21,883 nt of DNA from Clostridiaceae bacterium (GCA_028697435.1 JAQVFD010000004.1:1-21883); one strand, 5' to 3'. Shown: positions 8,063 to 15,109, counted from the first letter of the stretch. Translations and numbers: made by a program. The notes: a model not told the origin generated them from the sequence alone.

Positions 8063-8121
8063 GCGGCTGCGGCCGCATTTGAAGCCCATGCACCTTTTCC
8101 GTAGGAAATTCTGGTGCGGGC
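8063..8121. repeat. GC-rich structured intergenic element (copy B), possible RNA
   Basis: Two adjoining hairpins: a GC-only 5-bp stem (8063-8067 with 8072-8076, TGCG loop), then a compound hairpin. In the latter GCCC (8084-8087) pairs with GGGC (8118-8121), GCACC (8090-8094) with GGTGC (8113-8117), and TTTCC (8096-8100) with GGAAA (8104-8108), closed by a GTA loop. Part of it recurs at 6978-7006. The GC content stands out from the AT-rich flanks. It matches no riboswitch or RNA family I recognise. Confidence 0.5.
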
Positions 8122-8157
8122 AATTAAAAACCCCTTGACAGCATTACTGTCAAGGGG
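8122..8157 (-). terminator. Rho-independent terminator of the cold-shock gene
   Basis: Perfect 11-bp stem (8131-8141 with 8147-8157, loop CATTA) followed on the minus strand by TTTTTAATT. It begins 13 bases beyond the csp stop. Confidence 0.93.
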
Positions 8158-8170
8158 TAAAATATCAACT

Positions 8171-8368
8171 TTATATAATAGTGATATTTTCTGCTTGAGG
8201 TCCTTTTGGTCCGTTTGTTACATCATAAGACACTTTCTGACCTTCTTGAAGTGATTTGTAACCCTCTGCATTTATCTGGGAAAAGTGTGCAAATACATCT
8301 GTGCCATCTTCTCCTGTAATAAATCCATAACCTTTTTCACCATTGAACCATTTTACTGTACCAACCAT
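8171..8368 (-). CDS. Cold-shock protein, CspA family
   Basis: A 65-residue single OB-fold nucleic-acid chaperone. It has the RNP1 motif KGYGFI (12-17) and RNP2 VFAHF (25-29), and starts MVGTVKWFNGEKG, the standard family start. Length is normal. It binds single-stranded RNA/DNA and melts secondary structure, often but not only during cold shock. GGAGG lies 9 bases upstream of the ATG, and a perfect rho-independent terminator follows the stop. The upstream region is long and AT-rich, so a long 5' leader is possible, but I could not identify a convincing promoter or cold-box. It diverges from the spore protein gene sspH. Confidence 0.97.
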   Translation of the reverse strand: MVGTVKWFNGEKGYGFITGEDGTDVFAHFSQINAEGYKSLQEGQKVSYDVTNGPKGPQAENITII

Positions 8369-8617
8369 ATTTGTGTACCTCCAAAATCTAATTTCTCAAA
8401 TACTTTGCTATAACTCACCACAAAATTTCAAAAACCGTTTACTATATTTTTAGTACTTATTGAAATATATATGTGTTACATTATTTACTAATTATTTAAG
8501 ATATTATTAATAATGTCATACTTGAGCATAAAAAGCAAGCAATATTACAATATTGATATAAATTTGTAAGATACGGAATAGTCAGAATTAACAGTGAACT
8601 TATTGAAATAATTTGTC

Positions 8618-8649
8618 GTATTGCGCGAAATTATTATTTTGCGCAATAC
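8618..8649. repeat. 14-bp inverted repeat with GC core (TTGCGC)
   Basis: GTATTGCGCGAAAT (8618-8631) pairs with ATTTTGCGCAATAC (8636-8649) around a TATT loop; the only imperfection is one G-T wobble. It has no T-tract on either strand, so it is not a standard terminator. Operator, attenuator or small-RNA hairpin are all open. Confidence 0.65.
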
Positions 8650-8707
8650 AAAAACACGGAATTTCAATGCTTTCACGGTATATATATGTTTTTTTAGTTG
8701 TTATTGC

Positions 8708-8738
8708 TTGACAATTTAAGCCCCACAAAAAGTATAAT
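8708..8738 (+). promoter_or_regulatory. Candidate promoter upstream of sspH
   Basis: TTGACA (8708-8713) and TATAAT (8733-8738) are perfect sigma-A hexamers but 19 bases apart, which is long. A forespore sigma-G promoter would be expected for sspH; GAATG at 8740-8744 fits a sigma-G -35, but the -10 is not clear. Confidence 0.35.
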
Positions 8739-8795
8739 TGAATGATTTTATGTAGAAACTATTATTAATAAAAATAATGCCGGGAGGTTTATAAC

Positions 8796-8975
8796 ATGGA
8801 TAGAAGACGCGCCAAGGCCATTACTGCTTCATCAATTATGACTCATGTAACCTATAACGGAGTACCGATATATATCGAAAATGTTGACGAAAAGACCGGA
8901 ATTGCCAATATCCATCATCTTGAGCAACCCTCGAGAAAAATGGAAGTTCCTATCACCAGCCTGGTGGAGCATTGA
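8796..8975 (+). CDS. sspH: H-type small acid-soluble spore protein
   Basis: A 59-residue protein starting MDRRRAKAITASSIMTHV, then NGVPIYIENVDEKTGIANIH and a C-terminus VPITSLVEH. This follows the SspH family throughout: basic RAK start, V-x-YNGVPIYIxxVDE core, IH followed by xxP, and VxxTSL end. B. subtilis SspH is also 59 residues. These minor spore proteins are made in the forespore under sigma-G. GGGAGG ends 8 bases before the ATG, and a bidirectional terminator lies just after the stop, so the gene is a single unit. It is the best evidence in the window that the host forms endospores. Small size means it is easily missed by automatic length cut-offs. Confidence 0.93.
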   Translation: MDRRRAKAITASSIMTHVTYNGVPIYIENVDEKTGIANIHHLEQPSRKMEVPITSLVEH

Positions 8976-8981
8976 AGCAAT

Positions 8982-9030
8982 AAAAAAAATCAGGAATTAA
9001 ACACTATACTGTTCAATTCCTGATTTTTTT
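8982..9030. terminator. Bidirectional terminator between sspH and the racemase operon
   Basis: AATCAGGAATT (8988-8998) pairs with AATTCCTGATT (9015-9025) over a 16-base loop. A T-run follows on the plus strand (9024-9030) and an A-run precedes it (8982-8989), giving a T-run on the minus strand. Confidence 0.85.
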
Positions 9031-9041
9031 ATCCGGTAAAT

Positions 9042-10139
9042 TTACTCAACAACTACCTTTCTTACACAGTCGCTGGAACACAAAAATACCATTGCCGCAT
9101 AAAAGGTATCAAATTCCAACACATCTCCCACCCTGACTTCACCTGTATAATCTTCTACATCCAGTATCAAATGGTCACTGCTGCTCCCTATTATCTCAAT
9201 TCCATCATGTCTTGGTTTAAGCTTTGAAATGTCTCCCACATCCTTGTTCCCCACCGCAAGTATAGCCCTTTTTCGCATTCCCCTGTCGGTATAAACAGGT
9301 CTGTTTCCAAAGGCATCTATAAATATTTCTCCTATGGGATAGCTTGGTTTCTCTTTAACTTCCACCACCTGCGCCTTCAACACCATAGGATCCCGGTAAA
9401 TCCCCGGCATTTCCAAACCCCAAATATAAGGGAAGTCCTTTGCCGTAATGATTGCCTCGCCTATTCTTAGGTGGTTTACACGCTCAGGCATCCTGCCATC
9501 TATTAATAGCGACAAAGATGAAGTAGCTCCCCCTGATATTATCTCAAGGCTTCTTCCGATTTCCTTTTCGATGACCTCTGCCAGCTCGCACAACTCTCCC
9601 AGGTTTTTTTCAGAAGGCTTTATGGAACCATAGCATCCTAAATTGGTACCGATACCCAGCAGTTTGACATTCGACAGCCCTTCAACAACTTTAGCCACCT
9701 CAACTGCTTCTTCCCTGCAAAAAAAGCCTTCTCTCAAGTCCCCTAAATCAACCATTAGTATGATTCCATGAAGCTTTTGCTGCAACTCTGCTTCTTTATT
9801 AATAAGTCTGATTGTTTCAATTTCAGAGTTCAGACTTGAGTCGGCATATTTCACAAGCTCAGGTATTTCACATGGCATAGGAATTCGGATAAGCATAAGC
9901 TCCCCTTTGATATCAGCTGCCCGGAGCCTTATTATTTCCTTCATTCTTGAATCCCCTAATGTCTTAAAGCCTGCCTGTATAAATAATTCCGCTACTTCCG
10001 GTATTGCGCTAAAACCTTTCACAACGCCTGCCGGCTCTATTCCGTTGGTCTTGCACATCTCGTATATTTTACGCGCGTTGCTTTTTATCTTTGAGGCTGA
10101 AATCTCATATACAGGGTATTGCCCCTCATACTCAATCAT
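9042..10139 (-). CDS. PLP-dependent amino-acid racemase, ornithine racemase family
   Basis: 365 residues with an alanine-racemase-like N-terminal TIM barrel. K41 in GVVKG is the likely PLP Schiff-base lysine. Other conserved pieces are GDSRM, LMLIRIPMPCEI, VDLGDLREGFF, GIGTNLGCYG, IISGGATSSL, LRIGEAI, IFIDAFGNRPVY, KRAILAVG and SSSDHLILDVEDY. This order and wording closely follow what I remember of Clostridium sticklandii ornithine racemase (Orr) and the YhfX group. Predicted reaction: racemisation of ornithine or another amino acid; substrate is not proven by sequence. Its ATG overlaps the nuoF stop as ATGA, and its AAGGAGG site is formed by nuoF's last codons, so translation is coupled to nuoF. 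No ornithine aminomutase or D-ornithine pathway gene is nearby. Confidence 0.88.
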   Translation of the reverse strand: MIEYEGQYPVYEISASKIKSNARKIYEMCKTNGIEPAGVVKGFSAIPEVAELFIQAGFKTLGDSRMKEIIRLRAADIKGELMLIRIPMPCEIPELVKYADSSLNSEIETIRLINKEAELQQKLHGIILMVDLGDLREGFFCREEAVEVAKVVEGLSNVKLLGIGTNLGCYGSIKPSEKNLGELCELAEVIEKEIGRSLEIISGGATSSLSLLIDGRMPERVNHLRIGEAIITAKDFPYIWGLEMPGIYRDPMVLKAQVVEVKEKPSYPIGEIFIDAFGNRPVYTDRGMRKRAILAVGNKDVGDISKLKPRHDGIEIIGSSSDHLILDVEDYTGEVRVGDVLEFDTFYAAMVFLCSSDCVRKVVVE

Positions 10140-11431
10140 CTTTCCTCCTTACCGGACATGCTGCAGACTCCTGCCCTGCAATGTCCGTCTACATGTTCTA
10201 AAAACTCATCCTTCATATATTTGATACAATCGGCAAGGGCTGTTGTGGCCGCCTGTCCCAATCCGCAAAATGACGCTCTTTTCATCAAGCCTGAAATTTC
10301 ACATAATCTGTCTATGTCTTCTTTTTCTGCCTTCCCTTTGGAAAACTTGTCTAAGAGCTCTAACAGCCTTGTGTTGCCTTCACGACATGGTGTACACTTT
10401 CCACAGGATTCATGAATAAAAAACTCTGTAATACATTTCAGAAAGTCTATTACACAATTAGAGTCATCAATAACCAACAATGCGCCCGAGCCAAGCTTCA
10501 AACCGTTATCTTGCAAGGCTTTGTAGCACATAGGTGTATCAAGCTTTTCATCTTTAAAGCATGCCCCTGAGGAACCTCCTAATTGGACAAACTTAAGGTT
10601 TCTGCCTCCCGGAATACCTCCGCCAATTTCATATATTATTTCTCTTATAGGGGTACCGAAAGGTATTTCATATACACCTTTTTTTGCAATATTTCCCGAC
10701 AGGCAAACCAATTTGGTGCCGCCGCTGTATTCTGTTCCATAGCTATGATACTCTTCTCCGCCATGTTCCACGATATAGGAAATGTTGCTGTAGGTCTCTA
10801 CATTTTGCAACAAGGTAGGTGCTTGATGCAGTCCTACAAGTGTAAGGAAAGGCGGCTTTTTACGCGGTCTGCCGGATTTTCCTTCTATAGACTCTAGCAA
10901 AGCAGTGTTTTCTCCGCATACATAAGCACCTGCACCCCAGACCACATTAATGTGAAAGCTGAAATCAGAGCCTAAAATATTTTCTCCCAGGTAATTTGCC
11001 TCTTCTGCATTCTTTATGGCACTGTTAATGGTCTCCTGCAAATCCAGGTATTCACCCCTGACATATATATATCCTTCTTTAATATTAAAGACATATGCCG
11101 CAATGGTCATTCCTTCAATCAAGCGCAAAGGATCCTGGCTCAGTATGAGCCTGTCCTTATAAGTACCGGGTTCTCCTTCATCACCATTACATACAACATA
11201 TTCCGGTTTCCTTGAATTTGCATATGCCTGTTCCCATTTCTTGCCCGTAGGGTATCCTGCTCCGCCTCTTCCCATAAGGCCTGACTTTTTAACCTCTTCG
11301 ATTATTTCCTTTGGATCCATTTTCATAGCTTTTTTTAAGCCTTTGTATCCCCCTGCCTTTACATAATCCTCTACTGAACCGGGGATTATTTTGCCGCAGT
11401 TCTTCGAAATTAGTTTGACTATCTTTGCCAT
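10136..11431 (-). CDS. NuoF/HydB-like NADH-oxidising flavoprotein subunit, short form
   Basis: 431 residues: the FMN- and NADH-binding NuoF core. Landmarks are GRGGAGYPTGKKW (54-66, FMN/NADH), CNGDEGEPGT (81-90), the segment GAYVCGENTALLESIEG followed by KSGRPR, and the [4Fe-4S] ligands C343, C346, C349 (CGKCTPC) and C389. It lacks the N-terminal thioredoxin-like domain and the C-terminal 2[4Fe-4S] ferredoxin domain of longer HydB/HndC-type subunits, but ends H417-C418-RAGV-C423, which resembles the short linker (CPAGVC) that normally leads into that ferredoxin domain. Predicted to take electrons from NADH and pass them to a partner hydrogenase, formate dehydrogenase or other oxidoreductase not encoded here. 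It starts 3 bases after nuoE; its GGAGG lies inside the nuoE end. Confidence 0.9.
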   Translation of the reverse strand: MAKIVKLISKNCGKIIPGSVEDYVKAGGYKGLKKAMKMDPKEIIEEVKKSGLMGRGGAGYPTGKKWEQAYANSRKPEYVVCNGDEGEPGTYKDRLILSQDPLRLIEGMTIAAYVFNIKEGYIYVRGEYLDLQETINSAIKNAEEANYLGENILGSDFSFHINVVWGAGAYVCGENTALLESIEGKSGRPRKKPPFLTLVGLHQAPTLLQNVETYSNISYIVEHGGEEYHSYGTEYSGGTKLVCLSGNIAKKGVYEIPFGTPIREIIYEIGGGIPGGRNLKFVQLGGSSGACFKDEKLDTPMCYKALQDNGLKLGSGALLVIDDSNCVIDFLKCITEFFIHESCGKCTPCREGNTRLLELLDKFSKGKAEKEDIDRLCEISGLMKRASFCGLGQAATTALADCIKYMKDEFLEHVDGHCRAGVCSMSGKEER

Positions 11432-11434
11432 GGC

Positions 11435-11911
11435 CTATTTCCTCCGATACATATCAATAATTTCATTAATCTTTTCCATCGTCAGATTCCCATATATGAT
11501 CTCGTTGATTTTTATGGCGGGGCTGACATCACAACCTCCAAAGCAGCTTGAATATTGCAGAGTAAACATATTATCCGATGTAGTTTCTCCCATCTTAATA
11601 TTCAAAGCATCTTCAAACATTTTTGCCACATTCTTGGAACCTGTTACATGGCATGGTGCGCTCTTGCAAACTTCAATAACATATCTTCCCTTTGGCTCAT
11701 TATTAAACATTGAATAAAACGTGGCGACCTCAAATACCTTACCTAATGGCATATCAAGTATACTTGATACTTCTTCAATGCAGTCTTCCGGTAAATAGTT
11801 CTGTCCTGATTCCTTCTGCAAATCCAGTAGTATCTGTATCAGTCTCTCTTGTGATCCGTTATACTTATCAATGATTTCTTTTACTTTAGTCACCAGAGGT
11901 GTCCCATTCAT
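11435..11911 (-). CDS. NuoE/HydC-like [2Fe-2S] thioredoxin-fold subunit
   Basis: 158 residues with the two-part family layout: an N-terminal helical bundle (LLDLQKESGQNYLPED, EVATFYSMF) and a thioredoxin-like [2Fe-2S] domain with ligands C82 and C87 (CKSAPC) and C123 and C127 (CFGGC). This is the 24-kDa-type partner of NuoF. Together they form an NADH dehydrogenase module that plugs into larger redox enzymes. GGGAGG lies 8 bases before the ATG. The last codons (CGG AGG AAA TAG) also serve as the nuoF ribosome binding site. First gene of a three-gene operon with nuoF and the racemase; a TATAAT -10 (11953-11948) lies upstream without a strong -35. Confidence 0.92.
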   Translation of the reverse strand: MNGTPLVTKVKEIIDKYNGSQERLIQILLDLQKESGQNYLPEDCIEEVSSILDMPLGKVFEVATFYSMFNNEPKGRYVIEVCKSAPCHVTGSKNVAKMFEDALNIKMGETTSDNMFTLQYSSCFGGCDVSPAIKINEIIYGNLTMEKINEIIDMYRRK

Positions 11912-11947
11912 CTTTTATTCCTCCCAGCTTCATTTATATATATGAAC

Positions 11948-11953
11948 ATTATA
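11948..11953 (-). promoter_or_regulatory. Candidate -10 of the nuoEF-racemase operon
   Basis: Perfect TATAAT on the minus strand in the context TTATAATG, 37 bases upstream of the nuoE ATG. No convincing -35 was found at 16-18 bases. Confidence 0.35.
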
Positions 11954-12108
11954 ACGCAAAGCTTCCTTTTATTGTACTAAAATTTGTATATATATCCGGT
12001 ATTAACTAAGCAGCTTCGAAATTTTGTAACTATATATGCATTGTTATTGCATTTTTATTCAGTCTCTGTTATTATTATCATTATATTATATTAAGGCAGG
12101 TGTTGTAG

Positions 12109-12564
12109 ATGATTATTCGCAAGGCAATATTACCGGACGTTGAAGAAATGTATGAATTAGTGAATTATTATGCAAGCAAGGGTCAGATGCTTCCCCGTTC
12201 CAGAAGCGCTTTATATGAAAATATTCGTGATTTTGTTGTTATCGAAACAGATGGACAAATTATAGGCCTCGGTGCGCTGCATGTCTACTGGAACGATCTG
12301 GCGGAATTGAGGACCCTGGCAGTTAAGAACGGTATGGAACGACAAGGCTTCGGCAAACAGATAGTTGAGTTTATATCAAAAGAAGCGAAAGAATTGAAAG
12401 TACAAAAAATATTCACATTGACTTATCAGCCTGATTTTTTCAAGAAATTAGGCTTCAGTGTTATAGATAAAGCTTCCATGCCTCAAAAGATCTGGACAGA
12501 CTGCATAAATTGCCCTAAGTTTCCAAATTGTAATGAAATATGCCTGGAAGTAAATATTAATTAA
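12109..12564 (+). CDS. GNAT N-acetyltransferase, resembles short N-acetylglutamate synthase
   Basis: 151 residues forming one GNAT domain. The acetyl-CoA loop is RQGFGK (78-83), preceded by AELRTLAV, and the end is YQPDFFKKLGF. The text AELRTLAV, then the KIFTLTYQPDFF stretch, and the tail KIWTDCINCPKFPNC resemble short ArgA-type enzymes that make N-acetylglutamate, the first step of arginine/ornithine synthesis. Four cysteines (C132, C135, C141, C145) in the tail could hold a metal ion. No arginine operon is adjacent, so the substrate is an inference; a generic acetyltransferase is the alternative. AGGTG lies 7 bases before the ATG. The 3' end overlaps the end of the MFS gene by 8 bases, tail to tail. 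Confidence 0.8.
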   Translation: MIIRKAILPDVEEMYELVNYYASKGQMLPRSRSALYENIRDFVVIETDGQIIGLGALHVYWNDLAELRTLAVKNGMERQGFGKQIVEFISKEAKELKVQKIFTLTYQPDFFKKLGFSVIDKASMPQKIWTDCINCPKFPNCNEICLEVNIN

Positions 12565-13819
12565 GTTCCTTCGATCTGTTTATCTTAATATTGCTTCGGA
12601 ACTCGAGCATGTACATTCCCGCTGACCCTGCAAGTCCCAGGTAGAAGAGCAAGGGCCATACAGCCTTCACACCAAAAAAATCCATATACCTGCCCATTAA
12701 CGATGTCCCTAAGGCTGCCCCAACAGCCCAACTTAGGGAGGATATCGCATTGAACCTTGCCCTGAAGTTTTGCGGAGTATTATTTGCTATGTATACTCCA
12801 AAGTTTGTTACCATTATTATCTCACCTATTGTCCAAATTATAGTGGACAGTAGAAACAAGGGCATTGAACTTATAAATGCTATCATCCCGAATCCAATGG
12901 CGTATAGGATCCCTGCTATAGAGATGGCATTTAATGACTTCCACTTCCTTGTAGCATGGGTTATGAACATTGTCAATACTATGACTGTCAATGCATTGCA
13001 ACTCATAATAACTCCAAAGTTGCTTGCTCCGTTGCTGCCAAAAACATCATCCAGAATCATAGGCAGTGAAAAAGAGTGCTGTGTATATACAACATTAAAA
13101 AAGACATTGATAATAAGAAAAAATAGTATTTTGGGTCTTTTCATTAAGACAGATAAGGCATTACCCTCTTCACTTTTCTCTTCTTCATTTAAGCATGTGC
13201 TATTTGAGTAATCAGGTAAGGTTTCCTCAACATTTGTCAAGACCAAAACAACAGCTATCAATGAAGTTATTGCATCGCCGATGAATATAAGAGGTATATA
13301 GTGGTTAAATAGGAAACCTGCGACAAGAGGTCCCAGGGATACTCCGAGATTTATCCCCAGATAGGATAATGAAAATCCCATCTTTCTCTTTTCTGCAGGC
13401 AAAACATCAGTGATAATGGCTGATATGATTGGACGGACTGCTCCGTTAAAAAATGAAGCCATGCATATTAGAAATATAATCCATTGTGGATTTCCCAAAA
13501 AAGCACATAAAAACATACATACTGCCGCACTTAATTGGAAGAATGCATAAGACTTCTTGCGGCCGATATGATCAGCAATCTTTCCTCCGGTAAAAGAGCC
13601 GGGAATTGTTGACAAGGAAGTCAGCATAACTGCAATCCCTGCATCTTGATAGCTTAATCCAAGCTTTTTAACAAGAAACAGACTCAGAAATGGCAGTACA
13701 AAATCACCAAAGCGATTGATTATCTGGGCAAAAAATACAATGTAAACGCTCTTGGGTAGTCCCCTATAGGAGCTGAAATAACTCACTTTATCTAACCCCT
13801 TACTCAAAAATTTAACCAC
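12557..13819 (-). CDS. Major facilitator superfamily transporter
   Basis: Up to 420 residues with about 12 hydrophobic helices and a cytoplasmic central loop near 205-225 (acidic, NEEEKSEEGN). The loop after helix 2 reads GGKIADHIGRKKS, the typical MFS motif, which places it with drug-efflux-type (MdtH-like) members; the substrate is unknown. The first in-frame start (GTG, 13819) has no ribosome binding site, whereas a GTG at 13786 is preceded by AAGGGG (13802-13797) at 10 bases, so the true protein may begin SYFSSYRGLPKS and be 409 residues. A palindrome at 13838-13857 next to a TATAAT (13868-13863) suggests repressor control, as is common for efflux pumps. Confidence 0.85.
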   Translation of the reverse strand: MVKFLSKGLDKVSYFSSYRGLPKSVYIVFFAQIINRFGDFVLPFLSLFLVKKLGLSYQDAGIAVMLTSLSTIPGSFTGGKIADHIGRKKSYAFFQLSAAVCMFLCAFLGNPQWIIFLICMASFFNGAVRPIISAIITDVLPAEKRKMGFSLSYLGINLGVSLGPLVAGFLFNHYIPLIFIGDAITSLIAVVLVLTNVEETLPDYSNSTCLNEEEKSEEGNALSVLMKRPKILFFLIINVFFNVVYTQHSFSLPMILDDVFGSNGASNFGVIMSCNALTVIVLTMFITHATRKWKSLNAISIAGILYAIGFGMIAFISSMPLFLLSTIIWTIGEIIMVTNFGVYIANNTPQNFRARFNAISSLSWAVGAALGTSLMGRYMDFFGVKAVWPLLFYLGLAGSAGMYMLEFRSNIKINRSKELN

Positions 13820-13837
13820 TCAAAAAAATAAAATCCA

Positions 13838-13868
13838 ATATGGCAATATTACCATATCAGGCATTATA
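13838..13868 (-). promoter_or_regulatory. -10 element and operator-like palindrome of the MFS gene
   Basis: TATAAT lies at 13868-13863 on the minus strand. Just downstream, 13838-13857 is a 20-base near-perfect palindrome (ATATGG and CCATAT outer arms, AATATT centre, one mismatched pair). The palindrome covers the expected transcription start, a classic repressor position. Confidence 0.5.
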
Positions 13869-13875
13869 TAGCAAT

Positions 13876-13915
13876 CCAAAAAACAAAGACCGGGCATCAG
13901 TCTCAATACCCGGTC
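13876..13915 (-). terminator. Rho-independent terminator of the NlpC/P60 gene
   Basis: GACCGGG (13888-13894) pairs with CCCGGTC (13909-13915). On the minus strand the stem is followed by TTTGTTTTTTGG. It begins 15 bases after the stop of the SLH-NlpC gene. Confidence 0.88.
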
Positions 13916-13930
13916 CGGCTACTTTCTCTA

Positions 13931-14980
13931 TTATTCGATAATCCTTCTGGCTGTATAATAACATCTTTCATAATATCCCGACATGATTGTTGTTTTTCTA
14001 ACCACGTCTCCCGTTTGCGGTGAATGCACCATAACCCCGTCTCCTACATATATTCCTACATGATGAATATTTTTTCCATCCCTTGCGAAAAGCACCAAAT
14101 CACCATACTGCAGCTCGTCCTTTGATACATAGGTCCCCATTGAAGCCTGTTCCCGTGCCGTTCTCGGCAGTGATATACCAAGCTTGCCGAATATGGAATA
14201 AACAAGTCCGGAGCAGTCATAACCATTAGGTCCCGTTCCTCCCCATTTATATGGCTTACCCATTTCCTCGGCCAGGAGTTTTGCCAATTCTAGTGTTGTA
14301 TTGCTTTCTTTTCTGCTTATCCCATCTCTGGATGCCATCATACTATTTTTAGATGCAATCGATTTTTCATACATTCTTTTTGCAAGTATTATAGCTTCTT
14401 CTCTGGATGTATTTCCTTTAGGGCTGAACCGATTGTCTCCGACTCCGTTTGTAATCTCCATAACGTATAAATAGCATACTGCTTCTTTTGCCCATGATGA
14501 AATCATATCATAGTCGGCAAATATATGCTCATACTTTTCCGTATAGCTATATTCAGGCTTTGCCGCCTGCAATGTGCGATACAGCATAACACTGATTTCC
14601 TGGCGGGTTATGGCATAATCGGGAGCAAATCTTCCGTCCCCTACGCCTTTTACTATTCCTAGCTCATTTGCTATCCTTACTTGCGTATTTTGTGTGTCGG
14701 TGAAGGGATTCTCTTCCTGTAAAACTCCTTCTTTTCCGCTTAGAGCCTCATATAAGCTAACGGCAACTTCACTGAACTCTTCTCTTGTGATATTGCTTTT
14801 GTATTCTCCTTGAAGCCTTTCCGGAAGAAGGTTAATTTCTATTGCTTTTTCAATTTCCGCTTTCGCCCAATTGCTCGGCTGTGACGAATCTGAATCGGCA
14901 TATGTAACGTTTGCAGTTAACGCAATCGCCATAATAATAAATAGAAAAACCATTCCTATTTTACTGCCTTTTTTTCTCAT
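13931..14980 (-). CDS. SLH-domain NlpC/P60 peptidase, secreted
   Basis: 349 residues. A signal peptide occupies about 1-28 (KKGSK basic start, hydrophobic VFLFIIMAIALTA, cleavage near TYA-DS). Three SLH-type repeats follow (about 35-85, 90-140, 150-205; e.g. ANELGIVKGVGDGRFAPDYA and EITNGVGDNRFSPKG), which anchor proteins to pyruvylated cell-wall polymers. The C-terminal NlpC/P60 domain (225-345) has catalytic C256 in YDCSGLVY, H307 in HHVGIYVG and H319 in VHSP. It probably cleaves gamma-D-Glu-diamino-acid bonds in peptidoglycan stems. The first SLH repeat is less regular than the others. A GAGAGGATGAAG stretch upstream provides weak ribosome binding. The next gene upstream is also a cell-wall enzyme but is 129 bases away. 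Confidence 0.93.
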   Translation of the reverse strand: MRKKGSKIGMVFLFIIMAIALTANVTYADSDSSQPSNWAKAEIEKAIEINLLPERLQGEYKSNITREEFSEVAVSLYEALSGKEGVLQEENPFTDTQNTQVRIANELGIVKGVGDGRFAPDYAITRQEISVMLYRTLQAAKPEYSYTEKYEHIFADYDMISSWAKEAVCYLYVMEITNGVGDNRFSPKGNTSREEAIILAKRMYEKSIASKNSMMASRDGISRKESNTTLELAKLLAEEMGKPYKWGGTGPNGYDCSGLVYSIFGKLGISLPRTAREQASMGTYVSKDELQYGDLVLFARDGKNIHHVGIYVGDGVMVHSPQTGDVVRKTTIMSGYYERCYYTARRIIE

Positions 14981-15109
14981 CCTCTACTTCATCCTCTCTT
15001 ATGAAGCTTGTCCATGAAAAACAACAAGCAATACTAATATCTACTTAGTAGTATAATAGCATATAACACAATAAATGTGTCATCTTTATTATTCCTCACT
15101 TGGGATTTT

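Larger units (their letters stand above)
8369..8795. other. 427-base AT-rich divergent intergenic region with palindromes
   Basis: No ORF of note lies between csp (minus) and sspH (plus). The region holds a 7-bp inverted repeat CAATATT-AC-AATATTG (8540-8555), a 14-bp hairpin at 8618-8649, and the sspH promoter region near 8708-8770. It probably includes the csp leader. Confidence 0.6.

Noticed and set aside
8011..8082. Small ORF of 23 codons ending KGGCGRI that runs into the GC-rich element
   Set aside because: It has no ribosome binding site, and its glycine/cysteine-rich end is explained by the GC hairpin sequence.
12750..13211. 153-codon plus-strand ORF
   Set aside because: It lies wholly within the MFS transporter gene on the opposite strand; its hydrophobicity mirrors the transmembrane codons.
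14981..15000. Two-codon upstream ORF (ATG AAG TAG) just before the SLH-NlpC start
   Set aside because: It is probably a by-product of the repeated GAGGATGA sequence; nothing supports a regulatory role.
15066..15080. Weak hairpin ACACA-TGTGT after the L,D-transpeptidase gene
   Set aside because: Only 5 bp, AT-rich and with no clear T-tract on the minus strand, so I could not call it a terminator.
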